A stretch of 64,000 nucleotides of DNA, from assembly GCF_034702125.1 (NCBI RefSeq), contig NC_085862.1:15996381-16060380 (forward strand), written 5' to 3'. This DNA comes from Engraulis encrasicolus. Taxonomy: Eukaryota; Chordata; Actinopteri; Clupeiformes; Engraulidae. The notes beneath the pieces were generated by a model, which was not told the DNA's origin, did no database searches, and saw only the letters and a list, made by a program, of their open reading frames with translations. The translations under genes were made by a program, and so were the position numbers. Positions 1 through 33,981 of the stretch are shown here, in pieces; positions within the stretch are counted from its first letter, which is position 1, and each line of letters begins with the position of its first letter.

Positions 1-3000
1 TTTCATAGTATTTATTGAGGGCAGGGCCCGGCCAAAGCTGTCAGTGGCCCTGTGTGCCATTGTGGATGCACCAATGCCTCTGGGCCCCTTTGTACTTCCA
101 AGATTAAAACAAGCAGTCCAAGTGACGCCAGCTTCACCAGGGAGGACAATACACATCCACTGGGAGCATAATATGATGTAACCCAAAGTATCTTTTATTG
201 CATGACAAAGATATCTCATCATACTTTCTGTTATTCCCGTAGCGGTGCGAGTTTGGGTTGCTGCTCTGCCAAGAGTTGTTCTTGGTCGCTTTGTTTTTGT
301 CCTTAAGGCGTTTCAGATCAGGAACTGTTCATGTGTGCTTTTCCCCATATTAGAACCATGACAGTTGCGTCGTGGAAATCAAACCCAGAACAGAGCTTGT
401 GGATGTCTGATTGGAGTCTGGATGCCGTCATCAGTGACACCATTGCTGAGGGATTTTGATGGCTTTGAGGTGGGCTGGTGCATCTGGGATGACTGATGCC
501 TCCTCCTATCTCCATACCAGTGGAACCAATAGAGTAACCCCCTACCCCCCTACCCTACACCTGCCCTATTTGTCATGGCATGGGGAAACAATTTAATATT
601 TGAAGAGCTCTTTTCCAAAACGCTATATACACCATTTTTGACTTTTTGCATTTTAATATTGGAATTGACTGTTAAGAAGTCCTATCATCTATGTGTGAAT
701 TCTTGCCATTCAAATGTTTTGAGAACATACTTTTAAAACCTCTATAAAATTAATTTTGCAATGCAATTCAATGGAATGCCCAATACAAAAATGTCAATTT
801 CTCAACATTCTATAAAATGGATATATCTCATTTTGGAAAAGAGCTCTTCATTTTCAGGTCCAATCACTTTTGTTGAAGGCAACCTGACTTATTTTCTCTT
901 GATCGTTTTTGTTTTGAAACATGTTCAATATGCATCTCTGTGAATTGCACTATATGAATAGATTTTCCTCTCCTTGCCTTCAAGAGCTTGTTCAACTGCT
1001 TTCAACCATATTAACTTCAGTCAGACTTTATTTTCAGGACATATGAACTCAACAACAGCAATAAGAAGAAGAGTGGGGTTCACATTCAATGCTTCTAGAG
1101 ACCACTTGTCCTGAAATTCTGTTTTGTTGACATTTGTTTGAAAAACATTCCGTCAACCCAGAATTTGACCATAGCAACCCAATGTTTGCTTTTCCGACCT
1201 GAAGTTTTAAGAGCCGCTGTCTGGTGCATAACCAGGTGTAGCCCAAAAGCAAGCTGCTTATTAGTGGTTTTAAAATAGACCAGAGCATATCTTCCTCTTG
1301 ACCTTGTCAAGGTTAGTAAGTGTGGTGACAGTCGCAAAACCGAAGATGGACCCTGACGTGTTCGATGTGTGTGACAGGTGCCCTAGTTTTTGCACTCAGT
1401 GGTTGTAGGCAGGGCCACTGACAGCTTTGGCTGACTCCAGGACAAAGCCATCCCAAAGCGCCCCCACCATATACATGCAATGTATTTAAGAACCAATGCT
1501 GGGCCCCCTCTCTCCCTGAGCCTGGGACAACCGACCCCTTTTCCGACCCTATTGGCTTGCCTGGTTGTAGCTTCCGATCCCGAAAGCCCAAACAGATACA
1601 GTATCTTCCTCTTAACCTTGTCCTGGTCAGTTATCATGTTGACACCCAGAGGAGAGGTGGTTCTCTCTTAAATATTTTTTTTATCTATTACTGCCTGTAA
1701 AGTTGTAGGAACCACGGCAACTGCACCAGAATCTAGTGAGCAAAGTCTTTAAGTTGGACGCTTAAATGCCGATGCCGATAATTTTCCATAGATAATGTGC
1801 ATGATTCCTACAGAGTTATCCCTCAGATACCGTCGGCATTCCAAAACAAGATTCTATATGTGTCCAACTTACACGCATCCAAGGCGCTTGACCGGTTCCA
1901 CAGAATTAATGGTCCCCCATCAGCCAATCAGAAAAGAGAATTCAGTTACAAAGGCAGATAGATGCAATGCAACGTAATTAAGTACCAATGCTGGGCCCCT
2001 TTCTCTCCTGGGGCCTGGGGAAAAAGACCCCTTTTCGCACCCCATCGCAACCCTTCTCTGGTTGTATAGTAGCTTCTATAGGTTTCCTTGAAAGCCCAGA
2101 TGGGACGGAACAAACAGCATCTTCCACTTAACCTTGTCCGGGTCACTTAGCGTGTTGACACCCCAAAGGAGAGATTGGCCTCTGGTATACTGTAGCCTAC
2201 TGTAAATATGCCGTGTGACCTAGTTTTTACTCTGTGGAGTTGTGGGTTTTCTAGGTTTCCCAGCCGTCCTCTTTTAGCACCCTTGTCAACACTGAGCCGT
2301 GTGTTTAAATATTAGAGACAAAATAAAGACTTGTTTTCCTTGAAGCAGTTCAGTCTTTTGGCTTCTTACTGTATTTTCACTGGGTAGATATGGGAGTTTT
2401 TGTTTTGCTTTTTTCATTTTCCTTTTTTCCCCCAATCTGCTTGTTGGTGTCATCTCTTCTCTGTCTTGACATTGATGGATGGCGTGTGCGTGGGGCTGGA
2501 ATGCGTCCTGACCCCTCCTGAGGAGCGCCTGCCTACATGCATCCTCCTCCTCCTCCTAGCCAGCCAAGCCCTTTTTCCATCGGAAAAAATACTTTCCATT
2601 CGCAGTAAACGCAGAACAATGCCCTTACACCTGGCATTCCATCCCTCCGCCCGCCTCCAACCAACGCACTCAGCTTGCCTGCTCCCTACACTTCCAGAAC
2701 CCCTACCCCCACCCTACTCACGCGCCTCACTCCAACCCCAACACAGCCCAGGCAAACAGTCATAAATTCCTCAGCGCTGGAGGGAGGGAGGCGGAATACC
2801 TCAGCACCTGCACAGGGATTCCCTCTCAGCCTCCAGCCCACCACCACCATTACTACCCGACCATTACCAGCACCCCTCTACAACCTGCCATCTTCCCCTC
2901 CCCTGCCCCCTTTTTGCATATCAAGCCAGGCTTGCCCCTGCCAGTCAACCTGCCTGCCGGCCTGCCTGCCGGCCTGTCTCTCTGTCTGCCTGCATGTCTG

Positions 3001-3522
3001 CCTGCCTGCCTGCCTGCCTGCCTGCCCACCTCCATGTGGAAAGTCATATAACAACCACCCCTGATTAGGGTGTTCTGCCAGCTGTACATATTTTCTGCAT
3101 TTGAGCTCCTTCCTCCTCTGCACCCTCCTCTTCTCCTCTTTGTCTGTTTTTCTTCAAAGAGCTAGCAAGAGCTTTCGGGTTGGTGCAGGAAAGGGAGACG
3201 AGGAAGGGAAGACGAGAGGAAAGGGGGTAGAAGAGAAGGGGTGAGACTAAGAGACTGAAAAGAGAACGAACGAGAAAAAAAACCTCCCCGGGTTGTATAA
3301 CACTGCCATCTGGTACAGAATATTCCCCAATCTCCACCATTAGAAACAGAACCAGAACTGGTGTTTGGCTGGTGTTTGCAAGCGCTTTGGGAATTCCAGA
3401 CTAGGCCGGGCTTGTTGTGCTTGTTTTTTTCCCCCCTGTCGTCTCCTTGTGTACAGGACAGCATGAACTCTAGGCTTCTCTCTCTTTCTTTTTCTCTTTC
3501 TCTTTCTCTTTCTCTTTCTCTT

Positions 3523-3573
<51 letters not shown>

Positions 3574-6289
3574 CACTTTCATTAGCTCGTCACGAATCGC
3601 CTAGCAGTGAAACGGCAGGGAGCTTTTCCAAAGAATTTTCTTGGTTTAAGAAATTGTCTTGTGGTGGCCACACTGGTTTGTGTACAGAAGAGTACACTTG
3701 TATATTTAACATATGTGAGTGTATTTATATGCTTCTCCTAGCTGTCAGCCCTTTTCAGCTGCGCTAAAAATGAGGGCAGAAGAGCCATACAGTCATACGT
3801 AAACAAATAAAAACGGAAAACTGCGGCTATAACACAAGTGGCCACAGCTCTGCTGTTGTATTTTTAGTGCAACCCTCTTCCTCTTCTTCGTCATCATCTT
3901 CCTCGTCCTCCTCCTCTTCCTAGCCACAGCCTGCTGGTTGCGTGTATCGGAGCACTCATGCCCTCCCGTCCCCCCAGTCCCCTTGCATGGCTGCCACCAA
4001 ACCTCAAAAGGCGTTTTGAATCGATTTCAAGTGCCAACATCACTCGGTTGCGGTGTGGCAGCCTCTTTAGTTCAGTGAGCAGTGCTGCTGCTCAGGCAGG
4101 GCAGGGTCACGCTGCTGGCTGGCTGGCTGGCACTCTGATCTCTCCTGAGCTCTACTAATAAGGAGCTGAGCCTTCAGTTGCCCATTATGTGCCTTTATGG
4201 GGCTACATGGAGCTAGCCGCTTGATCTCGCAACCATTGACCTCTGGCTCATTGCAGGAGCTGATTGAGGTAGAGCCGCGGTAAGGTGATGGATGTAGTGG
4301 TAGTGGTGATTGCAGTCTTTGTGTGTGCGTGTTTACATGCATTTGTGCATGTGTCTTTGCACACGTGTTGTGCATGTGTGTGTGTGTGTGATTTGCAAGG
4401 GGACAGATGGGTGGTATGGTATCAGGTTTGAACCACACCCATTCGATGTATCACCACGCCCTCCCCTCCCACAAGTATGGCTTGCCATCAGCGTGGTGAC
4501 GAGTGGACCACATGAAATAGCCTAGATTCGGCTTTATTGGCCCTCCATGGGCCTGCTGCCAGGTGCTGGTTAGCTGGTGTGTTGTGTTGTTGCTGCAGCT
4601 ACGGCCAAGGTTAGAACATACTGCACGTCCAGGGGCGGTCCTAGGGGTCGGAACACACAAGGCGGCAGCACCATTATGAAACCCCGTCCCCGACGACATC
4701 ACCAAAAACGCTAAAAATTAGCGCTATTTTAACATGTCATCTCTGTGCTGTTACAACGCTATGGCAATAGCGTAGTATCAGTGTTTTTTTTATCAGCAGT
4801 TATAAACGGTCTTGGTCAATGTTGCGATCTTTTTTCGCAAGTGGGCAGGGCGCCAGAGGGGGCATCAGTCATTGTATGATCGAACAGCCATTCCCTCTGT
4901 ACCTTGAGTGGTTCATTGCAAGGCTCAGGGCCTGTGCTGCGTGTTTGCGTGCGTGTGTGTGTCTATGACTGTGGGTGTGTGTTTGTAGTGAACGAGGAAA
5001 TAAATAAGGTGTTGAATGGTGTTGAACACTATGACGAATTGTCCTATGTAATCGCACAGCATGCTTCGCAGAGATTAGAAATGGCCGCGTCCCATCTCCA
5101 TAGTGCCAGCGCCATAACAGTCTCCATAGAGCTCCCAGTTCCCCGGTCGTGCTCTGCGGCACATTGTTTACTAATGCAATTATGACTACAACATGCTGAC
5201 CCAAAAGACTGTTTGATTCATGCGGTGCATAACGACAGCAAGAGTCCCAGTCTGCCGTGTGTGTGTGTGTGTGTCCGTGCACATGTGCGTGTCTCAAATC
5301 CTGTTCCTGGTGGGATGGCTCTGTTTTGATTAGCCTCCATGTTTCGTTATGTACTTTATCATGTCATCGCTAATCCTGCTGGGCTAAGACTTGCTTTACT
5401 TCACTGCGCTTCGCTGCGCTGTGGTCCCTGACAAGCTCTTCCCTTCACCCCCATAGACTTTATTTATGGCAGAAGGGGAGCTCTGCTCGAGTTAGCAAAC
5501 CGGGATTAGTGTGTGCCGTGTACTGTTCCCTCTGTTGGGGGGGGATTGTTGAGTGAGTTGGGATACGGGGCGGTGGGGTATGAGGGCTGAATGTTTTGCA
5601 TCTAGCGAGGGAACACCTAGCAACCCCTAGTAACTCCAGCACTGGACTGGACTGCACCCTTGGGCCGTGGTGGCTCATTATGGGATGTCTGCCAGCTGGA
5701 GTCCCACCACAGCACATAACCCACGTCATCGTCACCTTGACGACTGGGGTCAGAATGCTACACACACACACGCACACACACAAACACAAATAAATAAATG
5801 TTTAAGATCTGAGGCCAGTGTGTGCTGGCTGTAGTGGATGGCAAGGCATGCCACTGCTGGACAGCACTAAATATCCGAGCCTCTGGGAGCTGAAGTTGGA
5901 CTGTGGTGCTTCTGGAGCTCTGGCTTTCTGGCTCTCTGGTTGGGCAAAACTATGTGTTCTGAATGCCCCACAGTGAATCTCGCTTGTCATTCGTCTGTCA
6001 TAATAACAAACATCTGATTTACAGACTGGTTTGCGCAGTAATAAATATTCGGTTGTCGACTGTTTATTTGGCAACATCTGAACAATTGCATTTTCTGCCA
6101 CATCGTACGTCTTCCTGATTGAACACAACTCTCTAATCCTTCTCTCAATATGTCTGACTGCTGTCGGAACATTCGCATCGCAGCGGTGGCCGTTTTTAAT
6201 CGGCCGTGCACATCTGTCTCATATGGTTCCTCTTTGGCGTTGCGTACTTCGAATGTGCCGTTGATCATTCTCATATTCTGCTCCAACAG
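1..6289. other. znhit6 upstream intronic region, no exon recognised
   Basis: No coding exon could be recognised here. The znhit6 exon that should precede the one at 6290 encodes a stretch resembling the human NGFTKRKENSTFF segment, and nothing like it was seen, so it is either left of the window or missed. The stretch holds dispersed GC-rich repeat fragments (about 1412-1560 and 1965-2060, sharing an 'accaatgctgggcccc' core), CTGC tetranucleotide repeats near 2960-3026, a CT-rich tract at 3478-3569 and short GT runs near 4370, 4950 and 5260. All short open frames look like chance frames. Confidence 0.6.
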
Positions 6290-27322
<21,033 letters not shown>

Positions 27323-27478
27323 AACGATGGGGATGGGAGAAAGGATGAAGGTCGTGAGGTTCTCGTCCCCGGCCTAAATCTCCCTGAAGAGCAGGGTCAT
27401 GGGGGTGAGGAGGAAGGAGAGTGTGAGGAGATGTCTGAGGACTGATGACCGTGGACCATAGAGGTAGACTGTAGACCG

Positions 27479-27807
27479 TTGGACTAGAGGTGATGCAGCA
27501 ATTTGCGACAGCACTGGAAAAGGGCAAGTGCAGCCTCCATCTTCTATAGGTAGGCCTGTGCTCTTCAGTCAAGGCAAATCAATGGAGAACATGCCCACCT
27601 CTGTCAAAAAATCATTTTAAAATCATTTCATATTAGTTAGATATTTAGCAGCACATTTCAACTATCGTCCTTGTATAGTGCAATTATTAAGCCATTTTTT
27701 GACATAGGTGAGCTCCCTTCTCCATTCATTTACATTGATCAGGTCTACCTACAATAATGGCTGCCAAATTTGCTGTGAAAAGGGGGGCGGGGTCACCTCT
27801 AGTCTAA
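27479..27807. mobile_element. MITE-like inverted repeat in the znhit6 3' UTR
   Basis: The left end ttggactagaggtga is matched by the right end tcacctctagtctaa (14 of 15 in inverted orientation). Nested inside are cacctctgtcaaaaaat and ttttttgacataggtg, a second inverted pair. No clear target duplication was found. Confidence 0.6.
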
Positions 27808-28455
27808 TGTTCTGCATCTATGCAGTGGACACTGATGAGATGGGAAGCTGTGCTGTCAGCAATGATGCCGTAGCAGCAACAAGTGGCAGTCAGGGTTAAC
27901 AGTGTGGACCCGCGGATCATGGACATGACGGACTTTTTGTTGACATTGTCTTTAGGACAAAAAGACACAGTTGCTCGCCGTCCTGAATTGTGTTGTCAGT
28001 GAAGACTTGTTTACGCGTTTATATGGACATTCCTGTGGAAGAGATGTCAAAGACCTAATTGAAGTCCAGTCAATCTCTCTTTGTTGACCTACCTTGTCAA
28101 TGCAGTCGCTGATATTAAATTAATGCTGCAGGTATTAAGAATGGACTGTGAGGATTTACGAGTAAACATAGTCAAATTGTTTAACATTTTCCAGAAATCT
28201 ACACAATTTTTTATGTTAATCACCGCAAGACTGTATTTGCACGTGACATGTATTTGAACATGACAGAAGTGGCTCACTCTCTAGACAGTTAACATATTTT
28301 TATAATATATTTTTATGTGTTACAATTTTGTGTCATTATGTTCTCCCATTGTTCGAGTAATTTCTTCCTCGTTGATGGCGAAGGATAATGATTTGCAGCT
28401 GCTGCCATTTGCAATCCGTTAAATAGCTTGAAGAGCCTGTACATAAAATGTTCAC

Positions 28456-28461
28456 AATAAA
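28456..28461 (+). terminator. Polyadenylation signal AATAAA for znhit6
   Basis: A canonical AATAAA lies about 1.13 kb after the stop in AT-rich sequence (ttcacaataaaaaactg). It is the best candidate on this strand before the transcript would run into unrelated repeats. Confidence 0.5.
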
Positions 28462-29050
28462 AAACTGTCATTACTGTCCCTTAGGTCATTGGAATTCTTT
28501 TCAGACGTCTTCATTTCGTCAGCTGTTTGGATGTAGACTATGGTTGACCCGTCGGACTCTCCGCCTGGAGCGCTTGCCATGTTGTGTTAAAGCCCAACTC
28601 CCGCTGACCAATACAAGGCAAAATCGTAAATTCATGTTTGATGCCTTATTCCCCTCCCCTGCAGCGTCAGATTCTTGGTCTCTGTGCTAGCATATGTTAG
28701 CATTCAATCAGGGTCGGCGTCATAAACATAACATAAGCCCTGCATGAGCAGCTGAACCTGGGAGGGGCGAGTGGAGTGGAGTGGAGTGGAGTGGAGTGGA
28801 TCAGAGCGCGGTGTGGTGCGGTGCGGTGCGATGCGATGGGGTACAGCTCAGAGCTGCGCAGTGCACTGGAGTGCCGTGTGGGGCGGCGTAAAGTAAAGTC
28901 AGCGTTTGGCCCGGGGCGGAGAGTAATTCTGTGTGAAGGTGTAATGGCTGTGTTCTCTGTTGCGTAAAGGCCAGCCGGCGCTGTAATAAAGCAGGAGGGC
29001 TCTCCATGGGCCTCCCTCAGCTGCCGGCCCCGCACCGCTCACACCTCCGC

Positions 29051-29086
29051 GTGTGTGTGTGTGTGCGCATGTGTGTGTGTGCGCGC

Positions 29087-29165
<79 letters not shown>
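29051..29165. repeat. (GT)n microsatellite
   Basis: GT/GC repeat that is pure GT from about 29089. Confidence 0.97.
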
Positions 29166-29166
<1 letters not shown>

Positions 29167-30185
29167 TTTTAAGAGTGAGAGAGAAAGTGTATGTGTGTGA
29201 GTGTGTATGCTCTGTGCTGTTGTTTTAACCCTCGCGGACCCCGCTGTTGCTACAGCTTTGATGTCTGAACCTCCGATGACGTCTTTTTCCAGGCCGCCCG
29301 CCGTGGGGAAGCAGGTGACCTCACATCCCCTGCCGCTACCCCCCTCCCTCCCATGGTGCTCCCCACAACCGCCCACCTCAACCCCCATACACACACACAT
29401 GCGCATATACATACACACATACATGCACACACACACATGCACCACACGCACCATTACCCCATGCATGCACACACACCACTACTCCCAAACACCGCCACCC
29501 CCCACACATCATTACATTGCTCCATATCTGTGTATCCAATCCATTTTCTCCCGCCGCCTTTGTCCTCCCGCGTGTGTCCGTATCCGCCTTTACCTTGTTT
29601 TCTCCTCTTGGAGGCTTAAGCTCTCTGCTCATCCAAGATCTCACTTGGCGTTACGAGGGAAAAAGGCCTTTAGTTGGCTGCCAGATTCTACAGAAAATAC
29701 ATCACATCCATTCCTATTCTATCAGTTATAATGGACAACGTACTACGGCGAGAGCCAGGCCTGACTTGGATTACGTTGCGCAACAAACGCGAACACACAC
29801 ACACACACACACTCGAGCAAATACACACACATGCCAACACACACACACACACATTCCCTCTCACTCTCGCACACAAACACAGATGCACATAAAGACGAAT
29901 GGTGCTGGAACATCGCTGCTTGTCTGCAGGCCCCCTTATGCAATGTATTTATTCCCCCTCACAAATAACCCTCTTAACCGCTGCGCTGTCTGCTTTATTC
30001 GTTCCCCCTCCGCCTCCAGGCCCGCGGCCTTTCGCACAAGTTTGCTTTGCTTTGTTTTCTATCAATAGCAATTGCCATAGCGGAGCTGCCGTGGAGGCGG
30101 TCGGTCGGGGTGGGCGGCTGTGCTGGGCTATTGTGCTGCTGAGCGGTCCAAGATGCTCCCGATTCGGATTGTGCCTGTGTGCGGT

Positions 30186-30384
30186 GGGGCAGCCGTCGCC
30201 TAGTGGTTAAGGGAGGTGGTCTTAAAACCAAAGGGTTGCCGTCTCGAAACCCACCCTTACCCTTCCTTGCACCCCCATCCATGGCCTGAGCAAGGCACCT
30301 CACCACCACCACATTGCTCCAATACCCTGTAAATATTTGTAAGACACTTTGAATAAAAGCATCAGTTAAATGGTGTGTAATGTA
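30186..30384 (+). mobile_element. V-SINE-like element, first of a tandem pair
   Basis: It begins ggggcagccgtcgcctagtgg, has a degraded B box (gtctcgaaaccc) and ends in a tail caagttaaatg-like sequence leading into tgtaatgta. It is more diverged than the copy that follows directly. Confidence 0.7.
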
Positions 30385-30616
30385 GGGGCAGCCGTGGCCT
30401 AGTGGTTAGGGAGTTGGTCTTTCAATCTAGGGGTTGCTGGTTCAAATCCCCTGACCTCCCCCTACATCCATGGCTGAAGTGCCCTTGAGCAAGGCACCTA
30501 ACCCCACATTGCTCCAGGGACTGTAACCAATACCCTGAAAAATAGTAGTTGTAAGTCGCTTTGAATAAAATGAAAGCGTCAGCTAAGTGCAATATAATGT
30601 AATGTAATGTAATGTA
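30385..30616 (+). mobile_element. V-SINE-like element, second of a tandem pair
   Basis: The A box is TGGCCTAGTGG and the B box GGTTCAAATCC, both near consensus. The middle gactgtaaccaataccctg and the tail gtaagtcgctttgaataaa plus four TAATG repeats identify the family. It abuts the first copy, which suggests insertion into the first copy's TAATG tail. Confidence 0.8.
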
Positions 30617-31203
30617 GTGCTATGTTATCCAATATTCTCCTGCTTGTGGTTGTGACTGTGTGCTAGCCTGGGTTTTTTAGCCAAACTAAAGCATGAACAT
30701 AATATTAGTCTGGAATCACTCGGTTCAGATAGATGAGGATTTGTGGGTGGGACTGAGCCATTGTCATCGTGGTTCTAATTTCCTCTGCACCAATCAAATC
30801 AATTCTGCTGTGTCCACCTTCCTGCTGAGGCCCAGGGGAGTCTTGAGCTGTGATTGGCAGACCTGGGCTGGTGCTGGTGCGATCAGGCGATTAGAGCCAA
30901 CTTCAGTGTCAAACACTTACCATGCAAAAATATTTTTGGATCTGCAAAGGATCTTTGAGAACAACTCCATTTGCTCACAGCTAACCTCATTTGAGTAAGA
31001 TGACCTGTCCATGCTATGGCAAGACCTCTCTCCCAGCAGGATGCTAACAGCAGCCCTGGGATGTCACGCTACACAGACAAGATATGGTGATGATAAAATA
31101 AGGTGGCGCTGGATGGTGTAGTATGTGTGTGCCAAATGCTTGCTTCCCATGCCCCTTGTATCTGTATTTTCCTTTCTCACTCTGTCGTTCTTTGTTGCTC
31201 TTT

Positions 31204-31305
<102 letters not shown>

Positions 31306-32455
31306 TCTCTCCTTTTGTCTTTGTCTGCCTCTCGGTTGCCTGCCTAGTGCTTGTTGCTTAGCCCCACATGATCAGCGGTTGGTTGCCTTGGCGGCGTGGG
31401 AATCGGAGGCGGTTGTTATGGGAAGCCAGGGGAGGCTGCTGCTGACTTGGCGCCCCAGCTGAGGACCACGCCTCTGGGAGTGTTGCACAGTCAAGCCGTA
31501 TTGCATACTGACATAAGACACGGGCTTTGGGCGAAATGAAATGGGGAGGGTGAGGGGGCCTGTTGGCTTTCGATTGAAAAATATTTCACCTGAACTCTGG
31601 ACATATTCTGTTTTGTGTCCTTTGTTTTGTGTGGTTTGACGGAGTGAAAAGAAACTACCAATTCCAATGTCTTACTCACAGTTCCAATTAGTCCCTACAC
31701 TCCTTTGTATTAATTGTTTTTTATACATAGGGTCTCAAACAACCAAATTAAGAAACAATTATTGGTGGTAGGGGTGAACTCTAATCTAATCTAATCTAAT
31801 TTACCCAATCACTAATGTAATCTATTCATATACAGTATAATGTGTCACCCTCACCATTAACACCCTGCCTCATCCCTCCAATGTTCTCTAATTGGTTATG
31901 TATGTTGTCTGGCAATATGAGTAATCTCCCAGAAAACCTGATCCAGACTTAACATGGAGTAAAATGCGATACTAAAATGGATCGCTAAGGCCATACTACC
32001 ATATGTTGGTAGTACAAGTGCACAAGTGGTAGCAACCTCGAAGGGGTTGGAGAGGGGTCAGTTCTCCCGGGCCCAGGGAGAGAGGAGGGCCAGAATTGGG
32101 TCCTCAATTCATCATATGTATTGGCCGGTGTGGGGCCCTTTCACTTGACTTTGTCCAACTACCTGATCAGAGTTCACCACATGGGATCACTTGATAAAAG
32201 CACCTGGAGGACACAAGTTCGCCTGTTGTCAAATTCGTTCAAACCCATTTTTTATCTCCCTTTGTTCCCCTTGCATTGAAGTTGAACAGTAATCACACAC
32301 ACGTGTCGCCGTGCCCTTGGTTTCCCATTTGTTTAATGGGATGCAGCGTGTCCCTATTGTCTACATAAAACTCTGCTGAAGAGCCTGTTCAAAGTAATTT
32401 ACGGTATTGCATAGGAATGACCATGCTCTGGGCCTGAATGCTTTATTATCTAACC

Positions 32456-32762
32456 CACTGGTTCCCAAACTGGGGGTCGGGACCCCTGGGAGGTTTGCAG
32501 AAGTACTGTCAGGGGGTCGCTGAGAGAAGGGATTTTTCACATAAAACCTTAAACATATGCTTTCATAACAGAGCATCCAACGAACTGATGAGTTAAAGTA
32601 TTCACTTGGATGGTATGTATGGTATGTTCTCTTCTCCTGTGAAGTTCATGATAGTAAGGAACAAAACTATGTTTGGCGTTATTATGGTGAGGGGAGGGTT
32701 GTGAGTATATTCTGAGGTACTACATAAGTGGGTCGCCAGCAGAAAAAGTTCTGGAACCACTG
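32456..32762. mobile_element. hAT-like MITE with 8-bp target duplication
   Basis: The ends CACTGGTTCCCAAACTGGGG and, at the right, gttctggaaccactg are inverted. ATCTAACC flanks both sides (32448-32455, 32763-32770). The 307-bp interior has no coding sequence. Confidence 0.85.
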
Positions 32763-33349
32763 ATCTAACCCATGAAGGGACTGTTCAAAACTAAAGAGGC
32801 TACTCATGCTGTCCTCCAGAACGCCTGTGCTGTGCGCATGGTTTTCTTTAGTAGCAGCATTCTCCTAATTCTCTCTTTTATTTTATTAGAACTGATCCCT
32901 AAACCAGATACGAAAGCACGCTTTTGGTTTTCCCTCTTTCTGTTTCATGGCAAAAATATGTTTTTGTAATAAATCTGAGCTCCATTGTGAAGACGGCCGG
33001 GAACATTGGATTCACCCGGTGAACCCACTTAGGCTAAATGGTTCCTGATATTTCCAAACATGTTTGCAACTCATTAGCGCCGGCCGGGGTCTGGGGGACA
33101 GGGGAGCAGCGATGTGTGTGTGTGTGTGTGTGTGTGTGGTGGGGGGGTCAGAGACAGGGTTCACACTGAGCTGCATGCGTAATCAGCCCTTTATGACTGG
33201 AGTATGCAGTGTGAGGAATGTGTGTACAAGCAAAGCAGCAGGTGTGTGTGTGTGAATGTGTGTGTGTGTACAAATACAACAGACAAATGCCCAATGCAGC
33301 AACAGGTGCCTAGCCACGTACAGAGATTTGGGAGATGCTTGGCTCTCTC

Positions 33350-33356
33350 TGTGTGT

Positions 33357-33389
<33 letters not shown>

Positions 33390-33406
33390 CGCGCGCGGTG
33401 CGTGTC

Positions 33407-33440
<34 letters not shown>

Positions 33441-33480
33441 TGCGTGTGTGTGTGCGTGTGCGTGTGTGTCTGTGTGTGTG
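33350..33480. repeat. GT-rich compound microsatellite
   Basis: Alternating GTGTGT and GCGCGC/GTGCGT blocks. Confidence 0.9.
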
Positions 33481-33981
33481 TTTACCGTAGACAACAGCAG
33501 TGTGTTTATTCTCACCATGAAGCCAGAGAGACCATCTGCGTCACTGCTTGGCAAACACCAAGAGTCACAAAAGCCTTTCGGTCGTCTTGTATGCGGCCTT
33601 ATGTTTAAAAGAGTTACGGTCCTGTCTTGTATGGCCTTCTGTTTAACTGACAAATCCACCGTTTATTTTTGCGGCTTCAGAATCATCCACCCTGCTTACT
33701 CCAAGTAGTCTTTGAGTGGTTTTGCATTACGGCATTGAATAGTATGTTGTCATTATGACCGCATGAAAATGATATTACACAGATTCAGTTGTCAGTTCAG
33801 CGGCCGCTGCGTTGTAGTGCCTGTGACCGTTTGTTTTTGTAGTGATGCTGCTCCAAAATCCAGCCACCTTGGATACCCGGCCGTCCCAAACAAACACTGG
33901 GGTTTTTTTATTGCTAGTTAACCCCGTAGCCCCTTAATGCACGCCGTACCTCCCGTGGCACGCTGTAATAGACATTGAAAG

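Larger units (their letters stand above)
27323..28461 (+). other. znhit6 3' UTR (inferred)
   Basis: The inferred 3' UTR runs from the stop to an AATAAA at 28456-28461. It opens with 40 still-open codons and contains a MITE-like inverted repeat at 27479-27807. No other coding sequence was seen. The actual cleavage site is not determined by the sequence. Confidence 0.55.

Noticed and set aside
4620..4880. Possible hAT element starting 'caggggcggtcctaggggtc'
   Set aside because: No matching inverted right end or flanking duplication could be found.
30385..30470. Possible tRNA gene
   Set aside because: It has good A and B boxes but continues into a SINE body and TAATG tail.
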